From Muribaculaceae bacterium (lineage in GTDB: Bacteria; Bacteroidota; Bacteroidia; Bacteroidales; Muribaculaceae), in NCBI GenBank assembly GCA_017555085.1, contig JAFZHD010000028.1, forward strand, positions 16,495 to 80,494: 64,000 nucleotides of DNA, in the 5' to 3' direction. Made by a program: the position numbers and the translations under genes. Position 1 is the stretch's first letter. The number at the start of each line of letters is the position of its first letter. The notes below the pieces were generated by a model, which was not told the DNA's origin, searched no databases, and worked only from the letters and a program-made list of their open reading frames with translations. Positions 1-9,372 of this stretch are shown here, in pieces.

Positions 1-416
1 ACGGTGGGAGCCATTACGCGGATGCTGATGCCGTTTTTGATGGTGAGGGCAGCATCTTTGTTTTCGCGGTGGCAGATACAGTCGGTGAATGCCGATGAGT
101 AATATGGGCGGTCCATGGGTTGGTCTTGCCAGCAGTCAAAGAATTCGTAGTTCTTTGCACTGCGGCCACGACGGAACAGGTGTCCGTTGCCCCATTCACG
201 TCTTTCGCCGCCGTTTTCGTGGCGAATGATATAGCGATAGTTAAAGTCGGAAGTAGAATCCTCAACTTCGACAGTCAAATGCCAATGTTCAGCACCATCA
301 AGGTCGAGACGAACGGCTTCTGCTTCATTGCCGTTGCCAAGTTGGGGGATGTTTCCACAAATGTAAACCGATTCGCCCCAATTACAACGATAATTGATAT
401 TGAAGATAATTTTCAT
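1..416 (-). CDS. malQ: 4-alpha-glucanotransferase, N-terminal part (cut by window edge)
   Basis: The minus strand is open from an ATG at 414-416 to the left edge, giving 138 residues and no stop. The product begins MKIIFNINYRCNWGESVYIC and continues with GNIPQLGN, W and RY(I) positions typical of a CBM20 starch-binding domain. The following segment (YYSSAFTDCICHRE) matches the linker before the second CBM20 in Bacteroidetes MalQ, which carries tandem CBM20 domains before a GH77 amylomaltase domain. The enzyme transfers alpha-1,4-glucans and acts in glycogen and maltodextrin metabolism in the cytoplasm. The catalytic domain lies outside the window, so the enzyme name rests on the N-terminal architecture. 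Another CBM20-first glycosidase is possible. Confidence 0.82.
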   Translation of the reverse strand, partial: MKIIFNINYRCNWGESVYICGNIPQLGNGNEAEAVRLDLDGAEHWHLTVEVEDSTSDFNYRYIIRHENGGERREWGNGHLFRRGRSAKNYEFFDCWQDQPMDRPYYSSAFTDCICHRENKDAALTIKNGISIRVMAPT

Positions 417-494
417 GATTTGTATATTTGGTTTTATTTATGTTTCTGCATTTTTAGAAATCGGTCATAAAAATACTCATAAATATTCAAATAG

Positions 495-532
495 AAAAGG
501 CTAAATCTTGAAAAAATCAAGTTTAGCCTTTT
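495..532 (-). terminator. Rho-independent terminator of nrdJ
   Basis: A near-perfect stem (AAAAGGCTAAA pairing with TTTAGCCTTTT, extended by CTTGA/TCAAG) with an A-rich loop lies just after the nrdJ stop. On the minus strand the stem ends in a T-rich run. Confidence 0.8.
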
Positions 533-565
533 ATCTATCGTAGGACTATGTTGTAGAGCTACTTT

Positions 566-3094
566 TTAACCACATTTAGAGGTTCCGCAAGCAGTACAGA
601 TGAGACAACCTTCTTGGTAGATGAGGGTTTCTTGACCACAGTTGGGGCAAGTTTGTCCGTTGAGTTTTGTGCCGTTGGGCATGTATTTTTTGAGTGCGCG
701 TTCAACACCCATTTTCCATGTGTTGATTGATTGGCTGTCGAGTTCGAGACTACCGATGAGTTTCAAAACTTGGTCGATGGGCATACCATAGCGCAATACG
801 CCTGAAATGAGTTTAGCATAGTTCCAATACTCGGGGTTGAACTTGTCAGACAAACCTTCGATTGTTGTCTTGTAACCGCGCTTGTTGATGAATTGGAAGT
901 CATAGCGTTTGTTGCCGTTTTCGTCAATCGCTTTGATGATTTTACCGCGAGTAACCGATTTGGGGCAGAAGATACCGTCATCGTCGTCAGCAAGACCGGT
1001 GAAGATTTCATAAGGAGTGCCGTCGATGAGACCGACAAATGCAATCCATTTTTCTTTGTTGTTTTGGAAACGAACAACGTCGGCGTCCAATTCGATGGGG
1101 CGTTTAGCCACATGAGGCTTGATTTCTTCGGGCGCGGCTTGTTTCTTTTCGAGCGAAACGAGAACGCCGGCACGAGAACCTTCGCGGTAAACTGTACATC
1201 CTTTGCAGCCTGATTTCCACGCTTCAACATAGAGTTTATTAACGAGTTCTTCACTAACATCGGCGGGGAGGTTGATGGTTACAGAAATTGAGTGGTCAAC
1301 CCATTTTTGAACGCGACCTTGCATTTTCACTTTTTCAAGCCAGTCAACATCGTTAGAAGTTGCTTTGTTGTAGGGTGATTGAGCGATGAGGTCTTCAAGT
1401 TCTTCTTGTGTATAGTTTGCTTTAACCTGAATGTTATTAATCTTCATCCAAGTGAGGAACTTGGGATGGTAAACGATGTATTCTTCAAATGCGTCGCCCG
1501 ATTCGTCAACGAAGTCAACACGGCAGTCGGTGTCGTTGGGGTTAACTTTGCGGCGGCGTTTGTAGATGGGAAGGAATACTGGCTCGATACCAGAAGTTGT
1601 TTGAGTCATAAGACTTGTTGTGCCGGTAGGAGCAATGGTGAGACAAGCGATGTTGCGACGGCCATATTTCACCATGTTTTCATACAACTCGGGAGATGCT
1701 TCGCGCAAACGGTTGATGAAAGGATTGTTCTTTTCGCGTTCGGCGTCAAAGATTTCAAATGCACCGCGTTCTTTTGCGAGTTCTACTGAAGAGCCGTAAG
1801 CGGCAACAGCGAGGGTTTTGTGCACGAGTTCAGAGAAATCGGTTGCTTCGGCTGTGCCATATCGGAGACCGAGAGCAGCAAGCATATCGCCTTCGGCAGT
1901 TGTGCCTACACCTGTACGGCGGCCTTTGAGAGTTTTAGTTTTGATTTTGTTCCAAAGGTTGCGCTCAGTGTTCTTAACCTCTTCGGTTTCGGGGTCGCTA
2001 TTAACTTTTGAAAGAATCTTGTCGATTTTTTCCATTTCAAGGTCGATGATGTCGTCCATGATGCGTTGTGCTTTGCCGACATGGGTCTTGAAAAGTTCAA
2101 AGTCAAATGACGCCTTGGGGGTGAAGGGGTCTTTTACATAAGAGTAGAGGTTGATAGCCAAGAGGCGGCAACTGTCATAGGGACACAAGGGGATTTCACC
2201 GCAGGGATTTGTAGAAATAGTGCGGAAGCCGAGGTCGGCATAGCAGTCAGGCACTGATTCGCGAGTGATAGTGTCCCAGAACAATACGCCAGGTTCGGCC
2301 GATTTCCATGCATTGTGAATGATTTTAGCCCACAATTCCGATGCGTTGATGCTTTTAGTGACATAGGGATTGTCAGAAACAACGGGATATTGTTGTGTGT
2401 ATTCAGTGCCTTCGATAGCGGCTTTCATGAAGTCGTCGTCAATTCTCACCGATACATTTGCGCCGGTAACTTTGCCTTCGGCCATTTTTGCGTCGATGAA
2501 CGATTCTGAATCGGGGTGTTTAATGCTTACAGAAAGCATCAACGCACCACGACGGCCGTCTTGTGCCACTTCGCGTGTAGAATTAGAGAAGCGTTCCATG
2601 AAGGGGACAAGGCCGGTAGATGTAAGGGCCGAGTTCTTAACGGGAGAACCTTTGGGGCGGATGTGTGAAAGGTCGTGGCCAACACCGCCGCGGCGTTTCA
2701 TGAGTTGTACCTGTTCTTCGTCAATCTTGATGATACCGCCATAAGAGTCGGGGTTGCCGTCAAGACCGATAACGAAGCAGTTTGACAAAGAGCCCACTTG
2801 GTGGTCGTTGCCGATACCTGACATGGGGCTACCTTGGGGTACGATGTATTTGAAGTTGCGCAAAAGATCGAAAACTTCTTCTTTGCTCATAGGAGCCGCA
2901 TATTTTTGTTCAATGCGAGAGATTTCCGATGCTATGCGGTTGTGCATATCGTCGGGGGTCTGTTCATAGATGTTGCCGAACGAGTCTTTGAGGGCATATT
3001 TGCTCACCCATACGCGAGCAGCCAACTCGTCGCCGCCAAAATAATTCAAAGAGGCGTTAAAAGCCTCCTCGTAAGAATAAGTTTTATTTTCCAC
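566..3094 (-). CDS. nrdJ: Adenosylcobalamin-dependent (class II) ribonucleotide reductase
   Basis: An 842-residue protein that reduces ribonucleotides to deoxyribonucleotides using a 5'-deoxyadenosyl radical. Visible family marks are Cys106 in GSLSNCF, the NPCGE active-site motif with N296, C298 and E300, the phosphate-binding APTGT stretch, and a C-terminal Cys-rich zinc-like module with CPNCG and CTACG over roughly the last 27 residues. Length agrees with the vitamin B12-dependent Bacteroidetes family. It stands alone, with a terminator behind it. I saw no cobalamin riboswitch in the 286 bases upstream, which hold only AT-rich sequence plus the nitroreductase promoter on the other strand. 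Confidence in the family is high. Confidence 0.95.
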   Translation of the reverse strand: MENKTYSYEEAFNASLNYFGGDELAARVWVSKYALKDSFGNIYEQTPDDMHNRIASEISRIEQKYAAPMSKEEVFDLLRNFKYIVPQGSPMSGIGNDHQVGSLSNCFVIGLDGNPDSYGGIIKIDEEQVQLMKRRGGVGHDLSHIRPKGSPVKNSALTSTGLVPFMERFSNSTREVAQDGRRGALMLSVSIKHPDSESFIDAKMAEGKVTGANVSVRIDDDFMKAAIEGTEYTQQYPVVSDNPYVTKSINASELWAKIIHNAWKSAEPGVLFWDTITRESVPDCYADLGFRTISTNPCGEIPLCPYDSCRLLAINLYSYVKDPFTPKASFDFELFKTHVGKAQRIMDDIIDLEMEKIDKILSKVNSDPETEEVKNTERNLWNKIKTKTLKGRRTGVGTTAEGDMLAALGLRYGTAEATDFSELVHKTLAVAAYGSSVELAKERGAFEIFDAEREKNNPFINRLREASPELYENMVKYGRRNIACLTIAPTGTTSLMTQTTSGIEPVFLPIYKRRRKVNPNDTDCRVDFVDESGDAFEEYIVYHPKFLTWMKINNIQVKANYTQEELEDLIAQSPYNKATSNDVDWLEKVKMQGRVQKWVDHSISVTINLPADVSEELVNKLYVEAWKSGCKGCTVYREGSRAGVLVSLEKKQAAPEEIKPHVAKRPIELDADVVRFQNNKEKWIAFVGLIDGTPYEIFTGLADDDDGIFCPKSVTRGKIIKAIDENGNKRYDFQFINKRGYKTTIEGLSDKFNPEYWNYAKLISGVLRYGMPIDQVLKLIGSLELDSQSINTWKMGVERALKKYMPNGTKLNGQTCPNCGQETLIYQEGCLICTACGTSKCG

Positions 3095-3325
3095 GATAGG
3101 TTATGTTTAATGTTTTTAGTGTGCTGAAAAGAAAAGTTTTAGTCAAAAGAATTTTTGACGATGCAAAGTTTGTGAAAATATTTGATGTACACAAATTATT
3201 TGCTCAAAAAAATTGAAATGTTTATAAGTTTTCCAAAACTAAAAGTCAAAACATTGAAAGATAGATGATTAAGATTTTTGAAAAATCAAAAAGTTTTCCA
3301 AAACGAAAAATTTGCGAAAATTAGA

Positions 3326-3356
3326 TTGCTTGTTTGCTTTTTGTTTTGTAATTTTG
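3326..3356 (+). promoter_or_regulatory. Bacteroidetes-type promoter for the nitroreductase
   Basis: TTG at 3326-3328, a 20-base gap, then TAATTTTG at 3349-3356 fit the -33/-7 consensus (TTG then TAnnTTTG). The coding start is 25 bases downstream at 3381. Confidence 0.7.
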
Positions 3357-3380
3357 TGTGAGTAAAATTTAATAAGGAAA

Positions 3381-4139
3381 ATGGAACAAATGGGATATTT
3401 TAAAAATCGTCGCACTGTGAGAAAATATACATCGCAAGCGGTGTCTGACGAGTTGTTGGCAGAGTTGATTGAAGCGGCTTCGCAAGCGCCCACAACAGGC
3501 AATATGCAGTTGTATAGTGTGGTTGTCACACGCTCGGAAGAGGGTAAGGCAGCTCTCGCGCCATCGCATTTCAACCAACCGACTGTGAAGGGTTGTAGTG
3601 TGGTGCTTACTTTTTGTGCCGATTTCAATCGATTTGTCAAATGGTGTGAGGCGAGCAATGCGCAACCTGGATATGATAACTTCCAATCGTTCATGACTGC
3701 GGTGCTTGATGTGTCTTTGTTTGCGCAACAGTTCTGTACAATTGCCGAAATGCACGGTCTTGGCTGTTGCTATCTTGGCACGACTACCTATAACGCGCCA
3801 CAAATTGCCGAGGCTTTGGGTTTGCCTGAAAGGGTTGTCCCTGTTACGACTCTCACGGTCGGATATCCCGACGGCGAATCTCCGTTGAGCGACCGCATCC
3901 CGGTTGAGGGTATTATTCACTTTGAAAAATATGCCGATTATACGGCGGAAAGTGTGAAGTCATTGTATGCCGAAAAAGAGGCTCGCGAAGATAGTCGGCG
4001 CTTTGTCGCCGAAAATGGCAAGGAGTCGTTGGCTCAAGTGTTTACCGATGTGCGTTACACCCGTCAGGCAAACGAGCATTTCTCAAAAGTATATCGCGAT
4101 TTTATTGAGTCAAAAGGCTTTGCCTTTCCCGAAAAGTAA
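3381..4139 (+). CDS. Nitroreductase-family FMN oxidoreductase
   Basis: A 252-residue protein with the nitroreductase fold of the NfsA/Frp type, an FMN-dependent NAD(P)H oxidoreductase. The N-terminal RRTVRKYT motif contacts FMN phosphate, followed by EAASQAPTTGNMQLY. The mid-region CCYLGTTTYN and the later TLTVGYPDG are the usual FMN-binding segments. The last 60 residues form the extended C-terminal part seen in NfsA-like members. Substrate cannot be told from sequence. A promoter stands directly upstream, and it shares a bidirectional terminator with dnaA. Confidence 0.9.
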   Translation: MEQMGYFKNRRTVRKYTSQAVSDELLAELIEAASQAPTTGNMQLYSVVVTRSEEGKAALAPSHFNQPTVKGCSVVLTFCADFNRFVKWCEASNAQPGYDNFQSFMTAVLDVSLFAQQFCTIAEMHGLGCCYLGTTTYNAPQIAEALGLPERVVPVTTLTVGYPDGESPLSDRIPVEGIIHFEKYADYTAESVKSLYAEKEAREDSRRFVAENGKESLAQVFTDVRYTRQANEHFSKVYRDFIESKGFAFPEK

Positions 4140-4163
4140 AAGATATTAATGGTCTGATAAATG

Positions 4164-4199
4164 AAAACAGCCTGAAACCAATCGGTTTCAGGCTGTTTT
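4164..4199. terminator. Bidirectional terminator between nitroreductase and dnaA
   Basis: A perfect 16-base stem, AAAACAGCCTGAAACC with its complement, encloses a 4-base loop. It has T runs on both strands, so it can end both convergent genes. Confidence 0.9.
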
Positions 4200-4215
4200 G
4201 CATGATAATTGTGAA

Positions 4216-5604
4216 TTATGAGAGTAATGAACTTTCGATTGCTGCAACATCTTCTTGGAGCTGTTTTTCAAGCGGCAAGCGTTCTTCAATGTTTTTGCAA
4301 GCATATAAAACGGTCGCGTGTGTGCGCGAAAGGCGAGTGCCGATGGCAGTGAGGAGCATTTTTGCATGCTTTTTGGCCATGTACATCACCATTTGTCGCG
4401 CATCGGAGATTTCGCGTTTGCGCGATTTTGTGAAGATTTGGTCGGGCTCGATTTTGTAATATGCGCAAACCTCGTTGAGAACCATCTCAAAGTTGATTTG
4501 TTTGCGTGTTGATTTCACCGCATTTGCAAGGACGGTGCGCGCGAGGTCGATAGTAACGCTTTGGTTGAGTATTGTTGCGTGGGCCATGAGTGACACAACG
4601 ATGCCTTCGAGTACACGGATGTTGTCAGTGACATTTTGTGCAATGTATTCAAGCACATCTTCGGGGATGCTGAGACCGTCTTGTTCGGCCTTTTGCATGA
4701 GAACCTCTTTGCGGAGTTCGTAGTCGGGGCGGCAAAGTTCGGCTGTCATGCCCCATTTGAAGCGTGAGAGCAAGCGGGCTTCCATGCCTTCCATTTCCGC
4801 TGGGCAACAATCGCTTGTGAGGATGAGCTGCTTTTGGTTTTGGTGCAAGTGGTTGAAGATGTGGAAGAATGTATTTTGTGTCTGCGTTTTGCCGATAAGG
4901 TCTTGGATGTCATCAATGATGAGTGCATCGATGCTTTGGTAGAAGTTGATGAATTCGTTGACTTGTTTGCGGCATACAGCAGCAGTGTATTGGCTTTCAA
5001 ATAAGCGGGCAGTAACATAGAGCACGCGGCTTTGGGGCATTGATTCCTTGATGCCGATACCGATTGCTTGTATAAGGTGGGTTTTGCCCACACCGGTGTT
5101 ACCGTGTATGAATAAGGGGTTGAATGTTTTTTGCTTGGGGTCATCAGCAATGGACTTGCCGATGGCGTAGGCAATGCGGTTGCTCATGCTCTCGCAGTAA
5201 TTCTCGAAGTTATAGCGCGGATTAAGTTGAGAATCAATGTCTTCATTAGGAACTGACTGGAATGGGTTAGCCGATGCTCCTGTGCGTGGAGCGGCCGCTT
5301 GGCTTGTGTGTGTGCTGCGGATTTTTACCGAAGTGTCAGGTTGGTCGCCGATTTGGTTGAATTTGTAGAGCAATTTAGTGAGATTGCCGCCATACACGCG
5401 ATTAATCGCCTTGCAGAGAAGTTCTCCAAAGCGTGTTTCGATGTGCTCCTTGAAATATTGAGAGGGTATTTCAAGGATAAGCACACCTTCGTCGAAGCTG
5501 ACAGAGGTGATTGGCTTAAACCAGGCGTCGTATTGTTCGGGCGAAATGTTGTCTTTGATGATTGAAAGACACTTTTCCCAAAGTTGCGAGTGAGTTAATT
5601 CCAT
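4216..5604 (-). CDS. dnaA: Chromosomal replication initiator DnaA
   Basis: A 462-residue AAA+ ATPase that binds DnaA boxes and opens the replication origin. Domain I lies at about residues 1-85, a variable linker at 86-125, the AAA+ core has Walker A GNTGVGKT at 168-175 and Walker B LIIDD near 228-232, and the C-terminal HTH domain contains SDARQMVMYMAKK and LSRTHATV for box binding. Length is normal. It is monocistronic, with a clear promoter upstream (5641-5672) and a terminator downstream. No cluster of TTATCCACA boxes is seen beside the gene, so the origin need not be here. Confidence 0.97.
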   Translation of the reverse strand: MELTHSQLWEKCLSIIKDNISPEQYDAWFKPITSVSFDEGVLILEIPSQYFKEHIETRFGELLCKAINRVYGGNLTKLLYKFNQIGDQPDTSVKIRSTHTSQAAAPRTGASANPFQSVPNEDIDSQLNPRYNFENYCESMSNRIAYAIGKSIADDPKQKTFNPLFIHGNTGVGKTHLIQAIGIGIKESMPQSRVLYVTARLFESQYTAAVCRKQVNEFINFYQSIDALIIDDIQDLIGKTQTQNTFFHIFNHLHQNQKQLILTSDCCPAEMEGMEARLLSRFKWGMTAELCRPDYELRKEVLMQKAEQDGLSIPEDVLEYIAQNVTDNIRVLEGIVVSLMAHATILNQSVTIDLARTVLANAVKSTRKQINFEMVLNEVCAYYKIEPDQIFTKSRKREISDARQMVMYMAKKHAKMLLTAIGTRLSRTHATVLYACKNIEERLPLEKQLQEDVAAIESSLLS

Positions 5605-5640
5605 TTATTTATTGATTCTTAAGGCTAAAACTTTTCAGTA

Positions 5641-5672
5641 CAAAATTAACACTAAAAATGTTGAAAAACAAA
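5641..5672 (-). promoter_or_regulatory. dnaA promoter
   Basis: On the minus strand, TTTG (5669-5672) is followed after 20 bases by TAATTTTG (5641-5648), matching the Bacteroidetes -33/-7 consensus. It sits 36 bases upstream of the dnaA start. Confidence 0.75.
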
Positions 5673-5859
5673 GTGGAAAATATTTGCAAAATTAGATTAA
5701 GTCGCAACTATACTGAAAAACAGCTATTTAGGTGATGTGTGTTTTGTTTGTTAAATTAATGCTTTACAAAACAATCGTAATTAGCATATATATAGTTGGT
5801 TATGTGTGATATTGTTGCATCTATTGAATGCTTGAATAATTATTGTCTGGAATAAAAGA
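5673..5859. other. Non-coding AT-rich spacer
   Basis: Together with the flanking promoter and terminator this makes a 340-base gap between dnaA and the MCE gene. I see no ORF, RNA gene or DnaA-box cluster in it. Confidence 0.6.
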
Positions 5860-5905
5860 GGCTGATAAATATGGGGTTTGGAGCATTCCCGGCTATTTAT
5901 CAGCC
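5860..5905 (-). terminator. Terminator of the amidase-MCE operon
   Basis: GGCTGATAAATA and its exact complement flank a 22-base loop. On the minus strand it is followed by TCTTTTATT. It lies 40 bases after the MCE stop codon. Confidence 0.75.
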
Positions 5906-5944
5906 CTATGTAGTTATTTGGAATGATTCTAAATAACTCCTATT

Positions 5945-6844
5945 TTAGAGTAATTTTACATTAATGTAGCGTTTAGGGTTCTTCTTGATGTCGATGAATA
6001 GCGAGTCAAGGCTCTTAACTGTTCCGTTGATGTTGTCGTGGAGCTTTGTGTCGTTGAGGAGCAAGCCGAGTGAAGAGTCGCTACCGTTGAGCTTGTCGGT
6101 GAGATCTTTGGCGTTTGCTACGACGGAATTGAGGTTGTTGAGCGTTGAATCAAGAGGAGCGTTGTTGAGTTCCTGTGTGATGTCGTTAAGGTTGTTTGAG
6201 ATGCCTTTGAGGTTGTCGGCGATAACTGCAACATTGCCCATGGCGGGAGAGAGTGTCTTTGACATTTGTGTCAACTGTTGGCTTGTGGCTTCGAGGTTAG
6301 CGGTGATGTTGTCGAGACGGCGTACCGAGTTTTTCAATGCGGGGTCGCTGACAATAGAGTTGATTGAAGTGAGCAATGAGTCTATTTTGGGCATGATGCT
6401 GCCGACTGCGGGCATGATGTCGTTAGCAACGGCGTCCATGAGTCCGCTTGGTGTGCTGCCTTTGATTTTTTCGCCTATCTCAATGAAATTTTGGTTGTCG
6501 GCGAGAACGAGGTCGATAGATGCAGCGCCAAGCAAATCAACGCAAAGGAGGGCTTCGCTACCTTCGGGGATACGCATCTTTTTGTCAAGACTGAGTTCAA
6601 CTAGCACATGGCCGGGGTTGTCATATTCATATTCCATGTCGCGCACGATGCCGACTGTGAAGCCGTTAAGTTTCACGGGCGATGCGATTGTCAATCCGGC
6701 AACATTGGTATAAGACGCATAGTAGTAGTTAGCGGGCTTGAAAAGGTTGATGCCTTTAAGGAAGTTGATGCCGAAAAACAAGATGAGTAGGGCTGCTAAT
6801 ACGGTGACACCAATAATCACCTCTTTTGAGAATTTCTTTTTCAT
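5945..6844 (-). CDS. MCE/MlaD-family lipid-transport protein
   Basis: A 299-residue protein with one N-terminal membrane helix (about residues 9-27, VIIGVTVLAALLILFFGINF) and an MCE domain from about 38 to 115 (NVAGLTIASPVKLNGFTVG, then LLGAASIDLV). The remainder is a long helical region with repeated Asn/Leu heptads. MCE proteins form hexameric rings in the periplasm that carry phospholipids between membranes, working with an MlaE/MlaF ABC transporter. No permease or ATPase gene is next to it here. It lies 42 bases downstream of the amidase gene and is probably co-transcribed. Confidence 0.9.
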   Translation of the reverse strand: MKKKFSKEVIIGVTVLAALLILFFGINFLKGINLFKPANYYYASYTNVAGLTIASPVKLNGFTVGIVRDMEYEYDNPGHVLVELSLDKKMRIPEGSEALLCVDLLGAASIDLVLADNQNFIEIGEKIKGSTPSGLMDAVANDIMPAVGSIMPKIDSLLTSINSIVSDPALKNSVRRLDNITANLEATSQQLTQMSKTLSPAMGNVAVIADNLKGISNNLNDITQELNNAPLDSTLNNLNSVVANAKDLTDKLNGSDSSLGLLLNDTKLHDNINGTVKSLDSLFIDIKKNPKRYINVKLL

Positions 6845-6886
6845 TTTATTGTTAATGTTATTTGTTTCTATATAATAATGTGTAAT

Positions 6887-7969
6887 TTATTTTATTCGTT
6901 TGCCGTTGACGGTGGTGATGATAAATGCCTCGGGATATTGCTTTTTTGCTACTTTGAGCATCTGTAATGCTTTGTCCCATGACGATGTATTGCCGTAGGT
7001 ATACTTGTATGTGCCGTTGTCAACATAATAGTCGATGCCGTCAAGTCGTTTCAAGCGTTTGTCTGATGCTTTGAGCGGAGTTGCTGATGACAATATCTGT
7101 ATCTTGTATATTTTTATGTCGCTGACTGCTTGGTCTGGTTGGTCGGCAGCGGTAGAGTCAACGGCTGCAACAACCGAGTCAAGACGGTCGTGTTTCTTTT
7201 TGTATTGCACAAAGGCGTTGTAGATAGCCTTGGCGAGTTGCTTTTGTCCCTTTGCTGAGTTGAGATATGTCTCTTGCGTGGGGTTGCATATAAAGTCGAG
7301 TTCAACCAAAACGCTTGGCATGCTTGTGGCGGCAAGGACAAGAAATCCGGCTTGTCTCACTCCGCGGTCTTTGCGGCCAGCGGTTTTGATAAACTCGTCT
7401 TGAATGTGGCTTGCAAAGTCGATGCTTTGTTGCAAGTGGGTGTCCTGGTTGAGTTCGAAAATGATGTACGACTCCGAAGAGTTAGGGTCAAAGCCGCTGT
7501 ATGTGGTAGAATAGTCCTCTTCGAGTTCTATAACCGAGTTTTCGCGCTTGGCGACTTCAAGGTTTTCGTCAGTGCGGTGCAATCCGAGTGTGTAAACCGA
7601 TGCGCCTGCTATTGTCGTGCGATTTTTCGCCTTTTTGTCGATAGAGTTGACATGGATAGAGATGAACAGATTGCCGGCTGCTTTGTTGGCAATGTCGGCG
7701 CGTTCCTGCAATGTGAGATATTTGTCGGTCGAGCGGGTGTAGATCACTTTCACACCGTCAATGTTTTCGTCTATCATTTGTCCGAGCAGTTTTGCAACCG
7801 ATAGGTTGATGTCTTTTTCCTTGGCGATTTCGCCGCTCGCACCTTGGTCGCGGCCGCCATGTCCGGCATCGATTACGACAACAAAGTCCTTGGCAAAAGC
7901 CTGTGTGGGCATTGCCAAAACGACCGAAATCGCGCAAAGAAGCATTATATGTAGGACAGATAACCGCAT
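6887..7969 (-). CDS. N-acetylmuramoyl-L-alanine amidase (Amidase_3)
   Basis: A 360-residue exported zinc amidase that cuts the bond between muramic acid and the stem peptide of peptidoglycan. A signal peptide covers about residues 1-26. The catalytic zinc ligands and base are visible: H37 in DAGHGG, E51, H106 in SIHVNS and E223 in VLVELDF. The last 90 residues (KIYKIQILSS onward) look like a SPOR-type peptidoglycan-binding module. It precedes the MCE gene in an operon, an arrangement seen in other Bacteroidales (recalled knowledge). A TAAATTTG -7 box is at 7989-7996 on the minus strand, but no clear -33 element was found. Confidence 0.93.
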   Translation of the reverse strand: MRLSVLHIMLLCAISVVLAMPTQAFAKDFVVVIDAGHGGRDQGASGEIAKEKDINLSVAKLLGQMIDENIDGVKVIYTRSTDKYLTLQERADIANKAAGNLFISIHVNSIDKKAKNRTTIAGASVYTLGLHRTDENLEVAKRENSVIELEEDYSTTYSGFDPNSSESYIIFELNQDTHLQQSIDFASHIQDEFIKTAGRKDRGVRQAGFLVLAATSMPSVLVELDFICNPTQETYLNSAKGQKQLAKAIYNAFVQYKKKHDRLDSVVAAVDSTAADQPDQAVSDIKIYKIQILSSATPLKASDKRLKRLDGIDYYVDNGTYKYTYGNTSSWDKALQMLKVAKKQYPEAFIITTVNGKRIK

Positions 7970-8166
7970 AGATATTGATAATTTACTGCAAATTTACGAA
8001 TTTATGGATGAATTATGACTACCCAAAACGATTTTTATAATTAATAATGTGTAGAATGTGGCATTTTAGACAATAAATAAGGCGAAATGTAGAATGAAAA
8101 GGGCATATAAAGCAATTTTTGACGGTTGTTTTATATTAAAACAATGAGATTTTGCGTTTGATTAGT

Positions 8167-9153
8167 ATGAAGAAAAAAGTTTTTGGATTTAGCGTAATGA
8201 TGTCGCTCGTTTTTGCGGTGGCGTTTTTGTCTTGTGGCGATAAAAGTTGTGGCAAGATGCCGATTGCGCGTCTTGACAAGGTGGTATGTGGCTATGTCGA
8301 TGCTGAGACTGTCGAGCGAGAAAATATAAAAGCGGAATATGGCGATGCGATTGATGTATGGTGTCGTTTGATGGGTTATGAGTCAGCCGATGACTCGGTG
8401 TTGATGCAGATGTCGCAGTCACGGGCAATGGAGGTTTTTGCGCCTGATGTGCGTGAGCGGTTCACTGCTATTGATTCGATTTCGGAGGTTCTATTTTCGC
8501 TTGAAGAAAATGTTGGCAAAATTTTGAAAGATAGTGTTGAACGAAAATACTATTCCGTAATATCGCCATACACTCAGTCGGTGTATTTGGCCGATTTGAT
8601 GGTGTTTGTTGCATTGAACCATTATCTTGGTAGTGACTATAAAGGTTATGGCTATTTTGAGCAATATCAGCGAGTGACAAAGACACCGCAACACTTGCCC
8701 TATGATGTTGCCGAGGCGATTATATCAACCCGATTTCCGTTTGAGGCGAGTGAGTCAAGCACAGTGCTGAATGCTTTGCTTTATAATGGTGCTGTGCTTG
8801 CTACTATTGAAGCAATTGTGCCTGATGCCCATATCGCAGAGGCTATGGGTTATAGTGCCGAGCAAATGGAGTGGCTTGACCAAAACGAGCCTATGGCATG
8901 GGATGCAATTATAACCAAGCGATTGCTTTATTCAAGTTCGTTGGGTGATGTCGACCGCTTGACACGGCCTGCTCCGTCAACGACTATTGTGCATCAGCAG
9001 TCGCCCGGTAGATTGGGCCGATATATCGGTTATAAGATAGTGAAGAGTTTTATAAAAAATAACGGTGAGTGTGACTATGTGAAGCTGCTGCAACCATCGT
9101 TTTATAATGATAATCAATCGCTCATTTTATCGGGGTATAATGGCGGAAAATAG
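8167..9153 (+). CDS. GldB-like lipoprotein
   Basis: Start chosen at ATG 8167 (MKKKVFGF), because the frame upstream offers only a TTG. The N-terminus is a lipoprotein signal ending FLSC, with the modified Cys about residue 19. The mature part contains FVALNHYLGSDY and a following PYDVAEAII segment, which match the conserved core of the GldB family, lipoproteins first linked to gliding motility and also present in non-motile Bacteroidetes. The product is about 328 residues, a normal GldB length. The function in a non-gliding gut bacterium is unknown. The gene precedes a redoxin-fold protein on the same strand. Confidence 0.75.
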   Translation: MKKKVFGFSVMMSLVFAVAFLSCGDKSCGKMPIARLDKVVCGYVDAETVERENIKAEYGDAIDVWCRLMGYESADDSVLMQMSQSRAMEVFAPDVRERFTAIDSISEVLFSLEENVGKILKDSVERKYYSVISPYTQSVYLADLMVFVALNHYLGSDYKGYGYFEQYQRVTKTPQHLPYDVAEAIISTRFPFEASESSTVLNALLYNGAVLATIEAIVPDAHIAEAMGYSAEQMEWLDQNEPMAWDAIITKRLLYSSSLGDVDRLTRPAPSTTIVHQQSPGRLGRYIGYKIVKSFIKNNGECDYVKLLQPSFYNDNQSLILSGYNGGK

Positions 9154-9372
9154 TCGGGAAAACGTCTAAAATGTGTTGTAAAACATATTCTTTGCAATTT
9201 TTAACAAATATCCTTAAGTCCGCATTATAAGGGCGTTTAGGAGGGGTGTGAATGTCTAAAATGGTGACTGTGAGCGCTGTTGATTTTGACACATGGGAAA
9301 ATATGCGTAACTTTGCAGCGATATTTAAGACCGACCACCATATCGGTCGTAGTATTAACCAAACATCACAGA

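Noticed and set aside
120..470. Plus-strand 116-codon frame opposite malQ
   Set aside because: It is the shadow of the open malQ frame on the minus strand, which gives a clear CBM20 protein.
3095..3380. Cobalamin riboswitch upstream of nrdJ
   Set aside because: The conserved B12-box was not found on the minus strand.
5605..5944. Possible replication origin next to dnaA
   Set aside because: No cluster of TTATCCACA-like boxes or an AT-rich unwinding repeat was found.
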